In this document: piece by piece, positions 45,246-54,567 of the stretch
How positions within the stretch are numbered: position 1 is the first letter of the stretch
How the letters are laid out: each line of letters starts with the position of its first letter
From: Rhodopseudomonas palustris
Lineage (GTDB): Bacteria; Pseudomonadota; Alphaproteobacteria; Rhizobiales; Xanthobacteraceae
Reading direction: 5' to 3'
DNA: 64,000 bases
Assembly: GCF_007005445.1 (NCBI RefSeq)
Contig: NZ_CP041387.1
Coordinates: 1,302,001-1,366,000, forward strand
Notes under the pieces: generated by a model
The model's database searches: none
What the model saw: only the letters and a program-made list of their open reading frames with translations
Told to the model about the DNA's origin: nothing
Position numbers and translations under genes: made by a program

Positions 45246-46139
45246 TCAGTCGCCGACGAACTCATCGCGGCGATAGCCTTGTGCATAGAGCAGGGCGGTC
45301 AGGTCGCCATGGTCGATGCGGCCGTGCGCGGCGGCGGCGACCGCCGGCTTGGCATGGTAGGCGATGCCGAGCCCGGCGGCCTGGATCATGCCGAGATCGT
45401 TGGCGCCGTCGCCGACCACCAGGGTGTCGATCGCATCGAGATCGTCGGCTTCGCGCAGCTCCAGCAGGGTCGCCAGCTTGGCGTCGCGGCCCAGAATCGG
45501 CTCGGCGACGGTTCCGGTCAGCTTGCCATCCTGGTTCAGCAGCTCATTGGCGCGGTGTTCGGCAAAGCCGAGCCGCTCGGCGACCACTTGGGTGAACTGG
45601 GTGAAGCCGCCGGAGACGAGGCACGTATAGGCGCCATGCTTGCGCATCGTCTGCACCACCGCACGGCCGCCGGGCGTCAGTGTGATCCGGGTGTCGAGCA
45701 CCCGGCCGATCACCTCGAGCGGCAGGCCCTTGAGCAGCGCGACGCGCTCGCGCAGCGCCGGCTCGAACTCGATCTCACCCCGCATCGCCCGCTCGGTGAT
45801 GGCGGCGACGTGGTCCTTCAGCCCGACGAAGCCGGCGAGCTCGTCGATGCATTCCTGGCCGATCATGGTCGAATCCATGTCGGCGAGAAAAAGCTTCTTG
45901 CGCCGGGTCGCGGCAGGCTGCACCACGACATCGACCGGCAGGTCGCCGCGCGCGGCGCGCAGCCGGTCGGCCAGCACCAGGGGATCTTCGGTGCTCGCGA
46001 AGAAGATGTCGGCGGCGATCTCGTCGTGCAGCCAGACCGCTTCGTTGGGCTGGGGCAGCACCGCACGCGCTCCCTCGATCACGGTCGAATCCAGCGCGGG
46101 ATTGTTCGGATTGCAGATGAGCGTGGCGACGAGCGACAT
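45246..46139 (-). CDS. serB: Phosphoserine phosphatase
   Basis: Last step of serine synthesis: hydrolyses O-phosphoserine. The 297-residue HAD enzyme has motif [19 protein letters not shown] with nucleophile Asp87 and acid Asp89, motif [13 protein letters not shown], and motif [28 protein letters not shown]. The N-terminal 80 residues form the ACT-like extension seen in many SerB proteins. ATG 46139 lies in CATG, whose other strand gives an ATG for miaA at 46138, so the two divergent genes share the tetranucleotide. Confidence 0.94.
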   Translation of the reverse strand: MSLVATLICNPNNPALDSTVIEGARAVLPQPNEAVWLHDEIAADIFFASTEDPLVLADRLRAARGDLPVDVVVQPAATRRKKLFLADMDSTMIGQECIDELAGFVGLKDHVAAITERAMRGEIEFEPALRERVALLKGLPLEVIGRVLDTRITLTPGGRAVVQTMRKHGAYTCLVSGGFTQFTQVVAERLGFAEHRANELLNQDGKLTGTVAEPILGRDAKLATLLELREADDLDAIDTLVVGDGANDLGMIQAAGLGIAYHAKPAVAAAAHGRIDHGDLTALLYAQGYRRDEFVGD

Positions 46140-47088
46140 GACAGCGGAGGGTCCGGAACGGCGCGGCCGGCGGCCGGCGGCCGTGCTTATCGCAGGGCCG
46201 ACCGCCAGCGGCAAGTCGGCCTTGGCGCTAAGGCTGGCCGAGGCGAGGGGCGGTGCCGTGATCAACACCGACTCGATGCAGGTGTATCGCGACCTCCGGA
46301 TCATCACCGCCCGGCCGACGCCGGACGAGGAGGCGCTGGTGCCGCACCTTCTTTATGGCACGGTCGATGCCGCGGTGAATTTCTCTGCCGGAGCCTATGT
46401 CGAGGCGGCCGCTGCGGCGCTGGCGGAGGCGCGCTCTGCCGGACTGCTGCCGATCCTGATCGGCGGCACCGGCCTATATTTCAAGGCGCTGACACGGGGA
46501 CTGTCGGCGGTGCCGCCGGTGCCGGCCGAGGTCCGCGACGCGGTGCGGCTGCGGCTCGACCGGGACGGGGTATTGGCGCTGCATGCAGAGCTGGCGCGTC
46601 ATGATCCGGAGGCGGCAGCGCGGCTGGCGCCGGCCGACCGGACGCGAATCGCCCGCGCGCTGGAGGTCGTGCTGGCGACCGGTCGGCCATTGACCGACTG
46701 GCACCGGCAAGCGTCGCCGCCGCTGCTGCCTGCCGACGAGGTGGCGGCGGTATTTCTGGCTCCGGATCGCGAGGCGCTGTACGAGCGCATCGACTCCCGA
46801 TTTGCCGCGATGCTGCAGGCCGGCGCGCTGGATGAGGTTTCGGCGCTGGCCGAACGCCGGCTCGACCCGTTGCTGCCGGCGATGAAGGCGCACGGCGTGC
46901 CGGCGTTGATCCGGCATCTGCGCGGCGAGATCGGTTTGGACGAGGCGGCTGCGATCGGCGCCGCCGACACCCGGCATTATGCCAAGCGGCAGTTCACCTG
47001 GTTTCGGCATCAGTTGCCGGAATTCCGGTGGGTGAAGCCGGAGGAGGCGGGCGCATTGCTGGACAATGTCATTCGGGGGCGCGCGTAG
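46138..47088 (+). CDS. miaA: tRNA dimethylallyltransferase
   Basis: Transfers a dimethylallyl group to A37 of tRNAs that read codons starting with U. The 316-residue protein has the P-loop GPTASGKS at 20-27, [28 protein letters not shown], and the C-terminal [14 protein letters not shown], all MiaA signatures. An alternative in-frame ATG at 46117 would add seven residues and overlap serB by 23 bp. Either way there is no untranslated spacer between the two divergent genes, so each promoter must lie inside the other's coding region. Confidence 0.94.
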   Translation: MTAEGPERRGRRPAAVLIAGPTASGKSALALRLAEARGGAVINTDSMQVYRDLRIITARPTPDEEALVPHLLYGTVDAAVNFSAGAYVEAAAAALAEARSAGLLPILIGGTGLYFKALTRGLSAVPPVPAEVRDAVRLRLDRDGVLALHAELARHDPEAAARLAPADRTRIARALEVVLATGRPLTDWHRQASPPLLPADEVAAVFLAPDREALYERIDSRFAAMLQAGALDEVSALAERRLDPLLPAMKAHGVPALIRHLRGEIGLDEAAAIGAADTRHYAKRQFTWFRHQLPEFRWVKPEEAGALLDNVIRGRA

Positions 47089-47194
47089 CGCGAACCTCTC
47101 AGCGGCTGCTTGCTGCGTGCCGACTGCCTGTTATTACCGCTCGCGACCACTCTGGAATCCGGCTAAGGTTTGATCCGTACGGGTCTTCCCCGCC

Positions 47195-47222
47195 TTGACA
47201 TTCAGGGTTTGAGGGGTATGGT
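47195..47222 (+). promoter_or_regulatory. Probable ilvB promoter (TTGACA -N16- TATGGT)
   Basis: A consensus -35 box TTGACA (47195-47200) is followed after 16 bases by TATGGT (47217-47222), a fair -10 box. Transcription would begin near 47230, some 27 bp before the leader peptide start. Confidence 0.65.
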
Positions 47223-47256
47223 CCGCGCGCAACCTTTGGGAAGCCGAGCCGGCCAC

Positions 47257-47322
47257 ATGCGACACAAAATTACCGACCTGCTTCTCGTCATCGTACCCAG
47301 GCGCACCGCCGGGGGTGGATAG
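47257..47322 (+). CDS. ilvB leader peptide, 21 residues
   Basis: A short frame reads MRHKITDLLLVIVPRRTAGGG and stops at TAG. Six of its residues are a continuous run of the pathway's three end products, Leu-Leu-Leu-Val-Ile-Val (residues 8-13). This is what ribosome-mediated attenuation of branched-chain amino acid operons uses as a sensor. It sits between a good promoter and a T-tailed hairpin terminator, ahead of ilvB. The upstream ribosome binding site is weak by inspection. Confidence 0.82.
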   Translation: MRHKITDLLLVIVPRRTAGGG

Positions 47323-47375
47323 ACTCCACCCCGCGAACGGACGGTGCGCTGAGGGCCTTCGACGGGCCCTTTTTT
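47301..47375 (+). terminator. Attenuator: nested leader hairpins and intrinsic terminator before ilvB
   Basis: The 47301-47349 segment folds into two nested perfect stems: GCGCACCG pairs with CGGTGCGC (47342-47349), and GGGGTGGA (47312-47319) pairs with TCCACCCC (47325-47332). Immediately after comes the terminator, AGGGCC (47352-47357) pairing with GGCCCT (47365-47370), then a run of six Ts ending at 47375. The larger structure overlaps the leader peptide stop codon, so ribosome position should decide its formation. The alternative antiterminator pairing was not identified by eye. Confidence 0.8.
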
Positions 47376-47458
47376 ATTGCCTGAACACGGTTCTCCTGAA
47401 TCGAGCTTGTCCGAACCACCCGAACGTCAGCGCCAGAGGCGCATCCCGGAGCCTAAAC

Positions 47459-49237
47459 ATGAGCGACAGCAACAGCCACGATCCGAACCAGATGACCGGT
47501 GCGGCGATGATCGTCCGCGCGATGAAGGATCACGGTGTCGAGCACATCTTCGGCTATCCGGGCGGTGCGGTACTTCCGATCTACGACGAGATCTTCCAGC
47601 AGTCCGACGTCCAGCACATCCTGGTCCGGCACGAGCAGGGCGCCGGCCATGCGGCCGAGGGCTATGCGCGCTCGACCGGCAAGCCGGGCGTTGTGCTGGT
47701 GACCTCGGGCCCGGGCGCCACCAACATGGTGACGCCGCTGGCCGACGCGCTGATGGATTCGATCCCGCTGGTGTGCATCACCGGTCAGGTTCCGACCCAT
47801 CTGATCGGCAACGACGCCTTCCAGGAATGCGACACCGTCGGCATCACCCGGCCGTGCACCAAGCATAATTGGCTGGTGCGCCGGATCGAGGATCTGCCGA
47901 AGGTGCTGCACGAGGCGTTCTACGTCGCGACCTCGGGCCGTCCGGGCCCGGTGGTGGTCGACGTGCCGAAGGACGTGCAGTTCGCCACCGGCACCTATCA
48001 TCCGCCGCGCAAGGCCGACGTCCACGTCTCCTACGTGCCGAGCAAGAAGGGCGATCCCGCTCAGATCCGCAAGGCGGTGGCGCTGCTGGCGAACGCCAAG
48101 CGGCCGGTGATCTATTCCGGCGGCGGCGTGGTCAATTCCGGCCCCGAAGCGTCGCGGCTGCTGCGCGAACTGGTCGAGATCACCGACTTCCCGATCACCT
48201 CGACGCTGATGGGCCTCGGCGCCTATCCGGCCTCGGGCAAGAACTGGCTCGGTATGCTCGGCATGCACGGTACCTACGAAGCCAACATGACGATGCACGA
48301 TTGCGACGTCATGCTGTGCATCGGCGCGCGGTTCGACGACCGCATCACCGGCCGCACCGACGCATTCGCGCCGAACGCCAAGAAGATCCACATCGACATC
48401 GATCCGTCGTCGATCAACAAGAACATCCGGGTCGACGTGCCGATCATCGGCGACGTCGCCACCGTGCTGACCGACCTCTTGAGCGTGTTCAAGACCGAGG
48501 CCAAGAAGCCCGACACCAAGCAGTGGTGGCAGCAGGTCGCGACCTGGCGTGCGCGCAATTCGCTCGCCTACAAGAAGAACAACGACGTCATCATGCCGCA
48601 ATACGCGATCCAGCGGCTGTACGAGGCGACCCGCGGCCGTGACACCTACATCACCACCGAAGTCGGCCAGCATCAGATGTGGGCGGCGCAGTTCTACGGC
48701 TTCGAACAGCCGAAGCGCTGGATGACCTCCGGCGGCCTCGGCACCATGGGCTACGGTCTGCCGGCGGCGCTCGGCGTGCAGGTGGCGCATCCGGGCAGCC
48801 TCGTCATCGACATCGCCGGCGACGCCTCGGTGCAGATGACGATCCAGGAGATGGCGACGGCGGTGCAGTACGAGCTGCCGATCAAGATCTTCATCCTCAA
48901 CAACCAGTACATGGGCATGGTGCGGCAGTGGCAGCAGCTCCTGCACGGCAACCGGCTGTCGCATTCCTACACCGAAGCGATGCCGGACTTCGTCAAGCTC
49001 GCCGAAGCCTACGGCGCGGTCGGCATGCAGGTGATCAAGCCGTCGGATCTCGACGGCGCGATCCAGGACATGATCAAGGTGAACAAGCCGGTGCTGTTCG
49101 ACTGCCGCGTCGCCGCGCTGGAGAACTGCTTCCCGATGATCCCGTCGGGCAAGGCGCACAACGAAATGCTGCTGCCGGCCGAAGCCACCGACGAAGCCAC
49201 CGCAGCCGCCTTCGCCGGCGGCAAGGCGCTGGTGTGA
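47459..49237 (+). CDS. ilvB: Acetolactate synthase large (catalytic) subunit
   Basis: First common step of valine, leucine and isoleucine synthesis. The 592-residue ThDP/FAD enzyme has the PYR domain IFGYPGGAVLPIYDEIF and the catalytic Glu in VRHEQGAGHAAEGYAR, the FAD/central domain, and the PP motif GDASVQMTIQEMATAVQYELPIKIFILNNQYMGMVRQWQ. This is the biosynthetic AHAS type, unlike the shorter ThDP enzyme at 18497. It is preceded by a promoter, leader peptide and terminator. ilvH follows 224 bp downstream, with a palindromic repeat in the gap. Confidence 0.96.
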   Translation: MSDSNSHDPNQMTGAAMIVRAMKDHGVEHIFGYPGGAVLPIYDEIFQQSDVQHILVRHEQGAGHAAEGYARSTGKPGVVLVTSGPGATNMVTPLADALMDSIPLVCITGQVPTHLIGNDAFQECDTVGITRPCTKHNWLVRRIEDLPKVLHEAFYVATSGRPGPVVVDVPKDVQFATGTYHPPRKADVHVSYVPSKKGDPAQIRKAVALLANAKRPVIYSGGGVVNSGPEASRLLRELVEITDFPITSTLMGLGAYPASGKNWLGMLGMHGTYEANMTMHDCDVMLCIGARFDDRITGRTDAFAPNAKKIHIDIDPSSINKNIRVDVPIIGDVATVLTDLLSVFKTEAKKPDTKQWWQQVATWRARNSLAYKKNNDVIMPQYAIQRLYEATRGRDTYITTEVGQHQMWAAQFYGFEQPKRWMTSGGLGTMGYGLPAALGVQVAHPGSLVIDIAGDASVQMTIQEMATAVQYELPIKIFILNNQYMGMVRQWQQLLHGNRLSHSYTEAMPDFVKLAEAYGAVGMQVIKPSDLDGAIQDMIKVNKPVLFDCRVAALENCFPMIPSGKAHNEMLLPAEATDEATAAAFAGGKALV

Positions 49238-49285
49238 GGATAACGGCCTGAGGTGATTGTTACCAACGGCGGTGCCTTTTGCTCC

Positions 49286-49388
49286 GCCGTCATCGCCCGG
49301 CTCGACCGGGCGACCCAGTATCGCAGAGCGCGTATTGTTCAAGCAAAGCTCTGGAATACTGGATCCCCGCTTTCGCGGGGATGACGGC
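49286..49388. repeat. 103-bp palindromic intergenic repeat between ilvB and ilvH
   Basis: GCCGTCAT (49286-49293) and ATGACGGC (49381-49388) are inverted ends. Inside, CGCCCGG pairs with CCGGGCG (49294-49312), CCAGTAT pairs with ATACTGG, and ATCCCCGC pairs with GCGGGGAT around TTTC (49363-49382). Its total length equals that of the element at 15846-15948, but the internal sequence is different. Confidence 0.82.
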
Positions 49389-49461
49389 AGAGGGTGGGGC
49401 GGCGCCGCGCGCAACCGAAATTGTCCGATGCGATCGGACCCGAGTTTGACAGGGAATTGAG

Positions 49462-50004
49462 ATGACCCAGCCCGCATCCGCTTACTTCATGGAAGAGCGC
49501 CACGATCCGAACGAGACCCACACGCTTTCGGTGATCGTGCAGAACGAGCCCGGCGTTCTGGCCCGGGTGATCGGCCTGTTCTCGGGCCGCGGCTACAACA
49601 TCGAAAGTCTCACGGTGTCGGAGACCGAGGCGCAGAAGCACCTGTCCCGCATCACCATCGTCACTACCGGCACGCCGATGGTGATCCAGCAGATCAAGAA
49701 TCAGCTCGACCGCATGGTCCCGGTGTATCGCGTCGTCGACATGACGCTGAGCGGCCGCTCGATCGAGCGCGAGCTGGCGATGGTCAAACTGCGCGGCACC
49801 GGCGACCACCGCGTCGAATCGCTGCGGCTCGCCGAAGCCTTCCGGGCCCGGGTGATCGACGCCTCGACCGAGAGCTTCGTGTTCGAGATCACCGGCAACT
49901 CGTCGAAGATCAATCAGTTCATCGAGCTGATGCGCCCGCTCGGCCTGGTCGAGGTGGTCCGCACCGGCGTCGCCGCGATCGGCCGCGGCGCAGAGGGGAT
50001 GTAG
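49462..50004 (+). CDS. ilvH: Acetolactate synthase small (regulatory) subunit
   Basis: Regulatory subunit that gives acetolactate synthase its full activity and valine feedback inhibition. The 180-residue protein has an N-terminal ACT domain (HTLSVIVQNEPGVLARVIGLFSGRGYNIESLTV, about 21-53), where the GxxN element is the valine site, and the C-terminal ALS_ss domain (RELAMVKLRG ... SKINQFIELMRPLGLVEVVRTGVAAIGRG). It lies downstream of ilvB with a repeat element in the gap, and probably shares its attenuated transcript. Confidence 0.95.
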   Translation: MTQPASAYFMEERHDPNETHTLSVIVQNEPGVLARVIGLFSGRGYNIESLTVSETEAQKHLSRITIVTTGTPMVIQQIKNQLDRMVPVYRVVDMTLSGRSIERELAMVKLRGTGDHRVESLRLAEAFRARVIDASTESFVFEITGNSSKINQFIELMRPLGLVEVVRTGVAAIGRGAEGM

Positions 50005-50093
50005 GGGCGGAACCGTTCGCGGCACTTGCCGGCTCGTGGCGCTGTGTTCTGTGGCAGACTGATCTTTGACCCCGACGCAGCGCTCTCGGAGCG

Positions 50094-50492
50094 CTAAGCC
50101 GCGATCGCCTCGGCGATCTGATCCAGCGGGTGGTTGGTGAGATCCTTCGCCAGCGAGCGGATCAGCGAGGCCTCGACCGTCTTGTGCAGAATCGGACGGA
50201 TCTGGCCGAGGGTCTGCGGATCGGCGACCAGTACGAGCTGGTCGAACTCGCCGTCGAGCTTCATCTTGTTCAGCGTGTTGCTGAGCTGCTTGGCGAAGGT
50301 CGCCTCGTCGGTCTGGGCCTGGGTCTGGTCCTCGGGGCGCGATCCGGACGGTCCCTCGTTCTCCAGATTGGTCGGTTCCAACTTGCGTTCATGCCGCAGC
50401 GTCACGTTGGCCGGCTTGCCGGTGTTTCGCAGCAGGAGGGCGCCGCGCCCATCGGCGACGACGACGAGCGTGTTGTGCGGGATGAGAGCCAT
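50094..50492 (-). CDS. Host-attachment family protein
   Basis: Protein of 132 residues from a family often annotated as required for attachment to host cells, after an Agrobacterium study. The pattern is IPHNTLVVVADGRGALLLRNTG at the N terminus, then FAKQLSNTLNKMKLDGEFDQLVLVADPQTLGQIRPILHKTVEASLIRSLAKDLTNHPLDQI, which resembles the bacterial eRF1-like (baeRF) group and suggests an RNA or ribosome role instead. ATG 50492 gives the family length; the longer frame to 50594 adds 34 basic residues without support. Molecular function is uncertain. Confidence 0.78.
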   Translation of the reverse strand: MALIPHNTLVVVADGRGALLLRNTGKPANVTLRHERKLEPTNLENEGPSGSRPEDQTQAQTDEATFAKQLSNTLNKMKLDGEFDQLVLVADPQTLGQIRPILHKTVEASLIRSLAKDLTNHPLDQIAEAIAA

Positions 50493-50703
50493 CTGTCGAA
50501 CGATCCTCCATGCAAATGGGCGCAGCGTAGCGTGCGCGTGCGGAAGAAACCGTCGGCGGATTCTTTGGTTCCGTCCCTTCGGTTGCGTCATCATTGCGCG
50601 GGATGCAGGTCCGCGCGCCGCACGGGTTATCGGGCGGCAGCGGATCGGTTAGGAACCGCGCAACGCCGCATGTTCGAGCCGGCGGAATCGGGGCGGAGAC
50701 CCA

Positions 50704-51579
50704 ATGAAGCCGGCCGACATCGTGCTTGCGCTGCTCGTTGCCCTGATCTGGGGGCTTGGCTTCGTGTTCACGCGCTACGCCCTGACCGAAATGTCGCCGA
50801 CGGTGCTCAATCTGCTGCGCTTCGCCATCACGGCGCTGCCGTGCCTGGTGCTGCCGCGGCCGAAGCTGGCGCTCCCGGTTTGGATCGGCATCAGCCTGCT
50901 GCTGGTCTGGCAGTATCTCACCCAGAGCTGGGGCATCTCGCAGGGCGTGCCGGCGGGACTCACCGCGGTGATCGTGCAGAGCCAGGCGCTTTTCACCATC
51001 GCGTTCGCGGCGGTCCTGCTTGGCGAGCGCCCGACCCGGGCGCAACTGATCGGCATCGGCGTCGCCGCCTGCGGGCTGCTGCTGATCTGCTTCACCGTCG
51101 GTTATGATTTCACCGTTCTGGCCTTCACAGTGACGATGACGGCGCCGATCGCCTTCGCTTTTTCCAATCTGCTGCTGCGCCGGGCCCAGGGCGTACCGAT
51201 GCTCGACCTGTTCGCCTGGATCAGCGCGGCCTCGCTGCCGCCGCTGGCGTTGGCTGCCTGGGTGGCGGATGGCGGGCCGGCGATCTGGCACGAGCTGACC
51301 CATCTGTCGCCTGGCGTGATGGCGGCGATGCTGTCGCTGTCGATCGGCTCGACCACCATCGGCTATTGGATCTGGGGCCGGCTGCTGCACGCCTACAGCG
51401 CCGCGCAGGTTGTGCCTTTTGCATTGTTGGTGCCGTTCATCGGGGCGGGGGCGTCGAGCCTGGTGTTCGGGGAGACCTTCGGCCCGCTGCGGCTGGCCGG
51501 CATGCTGATCGTGGTCGCCGGGCTGGCGATCATGCTGTTGTTCGGCCGCGCCAAGCCCGAACTGCCTGAAACCGCCTGA
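50704..51579 (+). CDS. EamA-family (DMT) metabolite exporter
   Basis: Inner-membrane protein of 291 residues with ten predicted helices in two EamA repeats (about 5-135 and 145-285). The first repeat starts ADIVLALLVALIWGLGFVFTRYALTEMSP, with the conserved Trp-Gly; the second has SIGSTTIGYWIWGRLLHAYSAAQVVPFALLVPFIGAGASSLVFGE. These are the marks of drug/metabolite transporters such as YdcZ and RhaT relatives. The substrate could be amino acids. A LysE-type exporter gene follows 9 bp later, so they may be co-expressed. Confidence 0.88.
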   Translation: MKPADIVLALLVALIWGLGFVFTRYALTEMSPTVLNLLRFAITALPCLVLPRPKLALPVWIGISLLLVWQYLTQSWGISQGVPAGLTAVIVQSQALFTIAFAAVLLGERPTRAQLIGIGVAACGLLLICFTVGYDFTVLAFTVTMTAPIAFAFSNLLLRRAQGVPMLDLFAWISAASLPPLALAAWVADGGPAIWHELTHLSPGVMAAMLSLSIGSTTIGYWIWGRLLHAYSAAQVVPFALLVPFIGAGASSLVFGETFGPLRLAGMLIVVAGLAIMLLFGRAKPELPETA

Positions 51580-51588
51580 GAATCGACG

Positions 51589-52191
51589 ATGGCCACCGAA
51601 CTGCTCGCCGCGTTCATCGGCTTCGCCTTCGCGACCCTGTTCACGCCTGGGCCCAACAATATCATGCTGTTGTCGTCCGGGCTGACCTTCGGCTTTCGCC
51701 GGACGCTGCCGCACGTCGCCGGCGTGACGATCGGTTTCGCCGTGATGGTGGCCGCAATGGGCTTCGGTTTCGGCGCGGTGTTCGCGGCCTATCCGTTGCT
51801 GCAAATCATCCTCAAATACGCCGGCGCGGCGTATCTGATCTGGCTCGCCGGGGTGATCGCCCTCGCCAGGCCGGCCGATCCGGACGCCACCGTCGAGCGC
51901 CGGCCGATGAGCTTCTGGGGCGCCGCGGCATTTCAATGGGTCAACGTCAAAGGGTGGGTGATCGCGATCGGCACCGTCACCGCCTATTCGGCGGTGGCGC
52001 CCTATCCCTGGAACGTCGCGGTGCAGGCGACGACGCTGCTGGCGATCGGGACCGCGTCCTCCGCGGCCTGGGCGCTGTTCGGCACTACCCTGCAATCGCT
52101 GGTAAAATCGCCTCAGGCGGTGCGCGTCTTCAATCTGGTGATGGCGGCCCTGCTGGTCGCCTCGCTGTATCCCGTCTTGCGGCAGCCATGA
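51589..52191 (+). CDS. LysE/RhtB-family amino acid exporter
   Basis: Inner-membrane exporter of 200 residues with about six predicted helices. The N terminus has LLAAFIGFAFATLFTPGPNNIMLLSSGLTFGFRRTLPHVAGVTIGF, with the GPN motif typical of RhtB/LysE proteins, followed by a second conserved helix pair FQWVNVKGWVIAIGTVTAY. The family exports homoserine, threonine, lysine or other amino acids; the exact substrate is not clear. It starts 9 bp after the EamA gene and lies upstream of ilvC. Confidence 0.87.
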   Translation: MATELLAAFIGFAFATLFTPGPNNIMLLSSGLTFGFRRTLPHVAGVTIGFAVMVAAMGFGFGAVFAAYPLLQIILKYAGAAYLIWLAGVIALARPADPDATVERRPMSFWGAAAFQWVNVKGWVIAIGTVTAYSAVAPYPWNVAVQATTLLAIGTASSAAWALFGTTLQSLVKSPQAVRVFNLVMAALLVASLYPVLRQP

Positions 52192-53358
<1,167 letters not shown>

Positions 53359-53383
53359 TCTTCTTGATCCAGGTTCTTTCTGG

Positions 53384-53407
53384 CGAGATCGCGCAAGCGC
53401 GATCTCG
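53384..53407. repeat. Perfect hairpin between the two ilvC tails
   Basis: CGAGATCGCG (53384-53393) and CGCGATCTCG (53398-53407) pair perfectly around CAAG, with one further pair possible. It separates the working ilvC 3' end from a second, remnant copy. No T-tract follows. Confidence 0.7.
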
Positions 53408-53410
53408 ATG

Positions 53411-53449
53411 ATCAAGAAGGGCGCGCTGGTCGACAAGTCGAAGAACTAA
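53411..53449 (+). pseudogene. Remnant second copy of the ilvC 3' end
   Basis: These 39 bases encode [12 protein letters not shown] and a stop, exactly like the last 39 bases of ilvC (53320-53358). The two match at 34 of 39 positions, and all five differences are synonymous (including TGA versus TAA). It has no ribosome binding site and is not a gene in itself. It looks like the tail of an older or alternative ilvC allele left behind by recombination or displacement. Confidence 0.85.
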
Positions 53450-53461
53450 GTCGGGTAGTTA

Positions 53462-53591
53462 CCTCTCCCCGCGTGCGGGGAGAGGTCGGATTGCGCAGCA
53501 ATCCGGGTGAGGGGGCGTTTCAACGCGGCCGAGACTCCGTGCTCGCATCGTCCCTCACCCCAACCCTCTCCCCGCAACAGCGGGGCGAGGG
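53462..53591. repeat. About 130-bp palindromic repeat (CCTCTCCCCGC type)
   Basis: CCTCTCCCCGC (53462-53472) pairs with GCGGGGAGAGG (53475-53485) in a perfect hairpin. The same CCTCTCCCCGC recurs at 53565-53575 before GCGGGGCGAGGG, and GGGTGAGG (53505-53512) pairs with CCTCACCC (53553-53560). A recognisable bacterial interspersed palindrome, downstream of ilvC. Confidence 0.8.
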
Positions 53592-53633
53592 AGATCGCTG
53601 TGCTCGGCGCAAGAATTCGGCCCTATTGAGCAG

Positions 53634-53663
53634 AACGGGATCGCGGCGACGCGGTCCCGTTTT
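53634..53663 (+). terminator. Intrinsic terminator-like hairpin
   Basis: AACGGGATCGCG and CGCGGTCCCGTT form a stem (with one G-T pair) followed by a TTTT run. Its 30 bases differ at only one position from the hairpin at 55858-55887. It may end the ilvC transcript, although it is 270 bp after the gene. Confidence 0.65.
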
Positions 53664-53703
53664 CGTTTGATGCCGGTGCAATCCGCCGCAGCCCGCCAGC
53701 TTG

Positions 53704-53720
53704 ATCTGGTCTGACCAGAT
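53704..53720. promoter_or_regulatory. FadR-type operator upstream of the GntR-family gene
   Basis: ATCTGGT-CTG-ACCAGAT is a perfect 7-3-7 inverted repeat, containing TGGTCTGACCA, which fits the FadR-subfamily consensus TNGTNNNACNA. It ends 14 bp before the regulator's ATG 53735, where binding would block its own expression. Confidence 0.8.
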
Positions 53721-53734
53721 TGGTAGGGTCAGTT

Positions 53735-54469
53735 ATGACGACCCCGCTCAATTCCGAGACCTCCCATACGGTCCGCAAGACGCTGGAGTTCGTGCAGCAT
53801 CATCGGCTGGCGAAGGGCGATCGGCTGCCGTCTGAACGGGAACTGTCGGAGCGGTTCGGGGTGGCGCGCAGCTCGGTGCGCGAGGCGCTGGCGGTGCTGG
53901 ACGCGATGCGCATCACCGAGCGCCGGCCGAAATCCGGCATCTATCTGCGCAATGCTGTCGAGGACGGCGGGCTCGATGCCTTGGTGCTACAGGCCGACCT
54001 CGGGCTCACCTTCGACCCGCAAGTCACCCGGGACGTCACCGAGGCGAGGATCATCTGCGAGGAGCAGGCGCTGCGGCTGGCCTGCCAGCGGCGGACCGAC
54101 GCCGATCTCTCCAAGCTCCATCAAACACTGCAGGCCTACGCGGCGACGATCCAGGCCGGCGGCGATATGGCCGAAGCCGATGTTCAATTCCATCTCGCGC
54201 TGGTCGCCGCCAGCCAGAACCGCATCCTGGTGCGCACGCTGACGCCGCTGATGCTGATGAGCCGGCGCTGGCGGGAGCGGTACTTCGAGTCCGACGCGAT
54301 CCGCCGCCGCTCGCTCGACGATCATCGCGCTTTCGTCGCTGCGATCGAAGCGCGCGACGAAGCCGCTGCCGCCGCTCAGGTACGCCGCCACGTCGAAACC
54401 GCCGCCGCCGACGTGCGCGCGCTGGCGGAGCAGGGCGGTGCGGCCGCCACCCAAACGAATACAACCTGA
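53735..54469 (+). CDS. FadR-subfamily GntR transcriptional regulator
   Basis: Regulator of 244 residues. The N-terminal winged helix is seen as RKTLEFVQHHRLAKGDRLPSERELSERFGVARSSVREALAVLDAMRITERRPKSGIYL (about 14-71). The C-terminal FCD domain (about 95-230) has DVTEARIICEEQALRLAC, DVQFHLALVAASQNRILVRTL and a DHRAFVAAIEARDEAAAAAQVRRHVE helix with the metal-binding His set. A fitting operator lies directly upstream. The next gene, a branched-chain-type substrate-binding protein, is 98 bp downstream and is a likely target. The effector is probably a carboxylic acid. Confidence 0.9.
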   Translation: MTTPLNSETSHTVRKTLEFVQHHRLAKGDRLPSERELSERFGVARSSVREALAVLDAMRITERRPKSGIYLRNAVEDGGLDALVLQADLGLTFDPQVTRDVTEARIICEEQALRLACQRRTDADLSKLHQTLQAYAATIQAGGDMAEADVQFHLALVAASQNRILVRTLTPLMLMSRRWRERYFESDAIRRRSLDDHRAFVAAIEARDEAAAAAQVRRHVETAAADVRALAEQGGAAATQTNTT

Positions 54470-54567
54470 AACATGCGCGTCGCCGACGCGCCACAACAGC
54501 CCCGGTCAACGGGAGAGCTTCGCGCGGCACCAGCCGCATCGAGGAAACGCAAGAAGAAGGATCAAAA

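Noticed and set aside
53408..53449. ATG plus the second ilvC tail as a small gene
   Set aside because: The ATG seems fortuitous, there is no ribosome binding site, and the 13-residue product is only a copy of the IlvC tail; better explained as a remnant.
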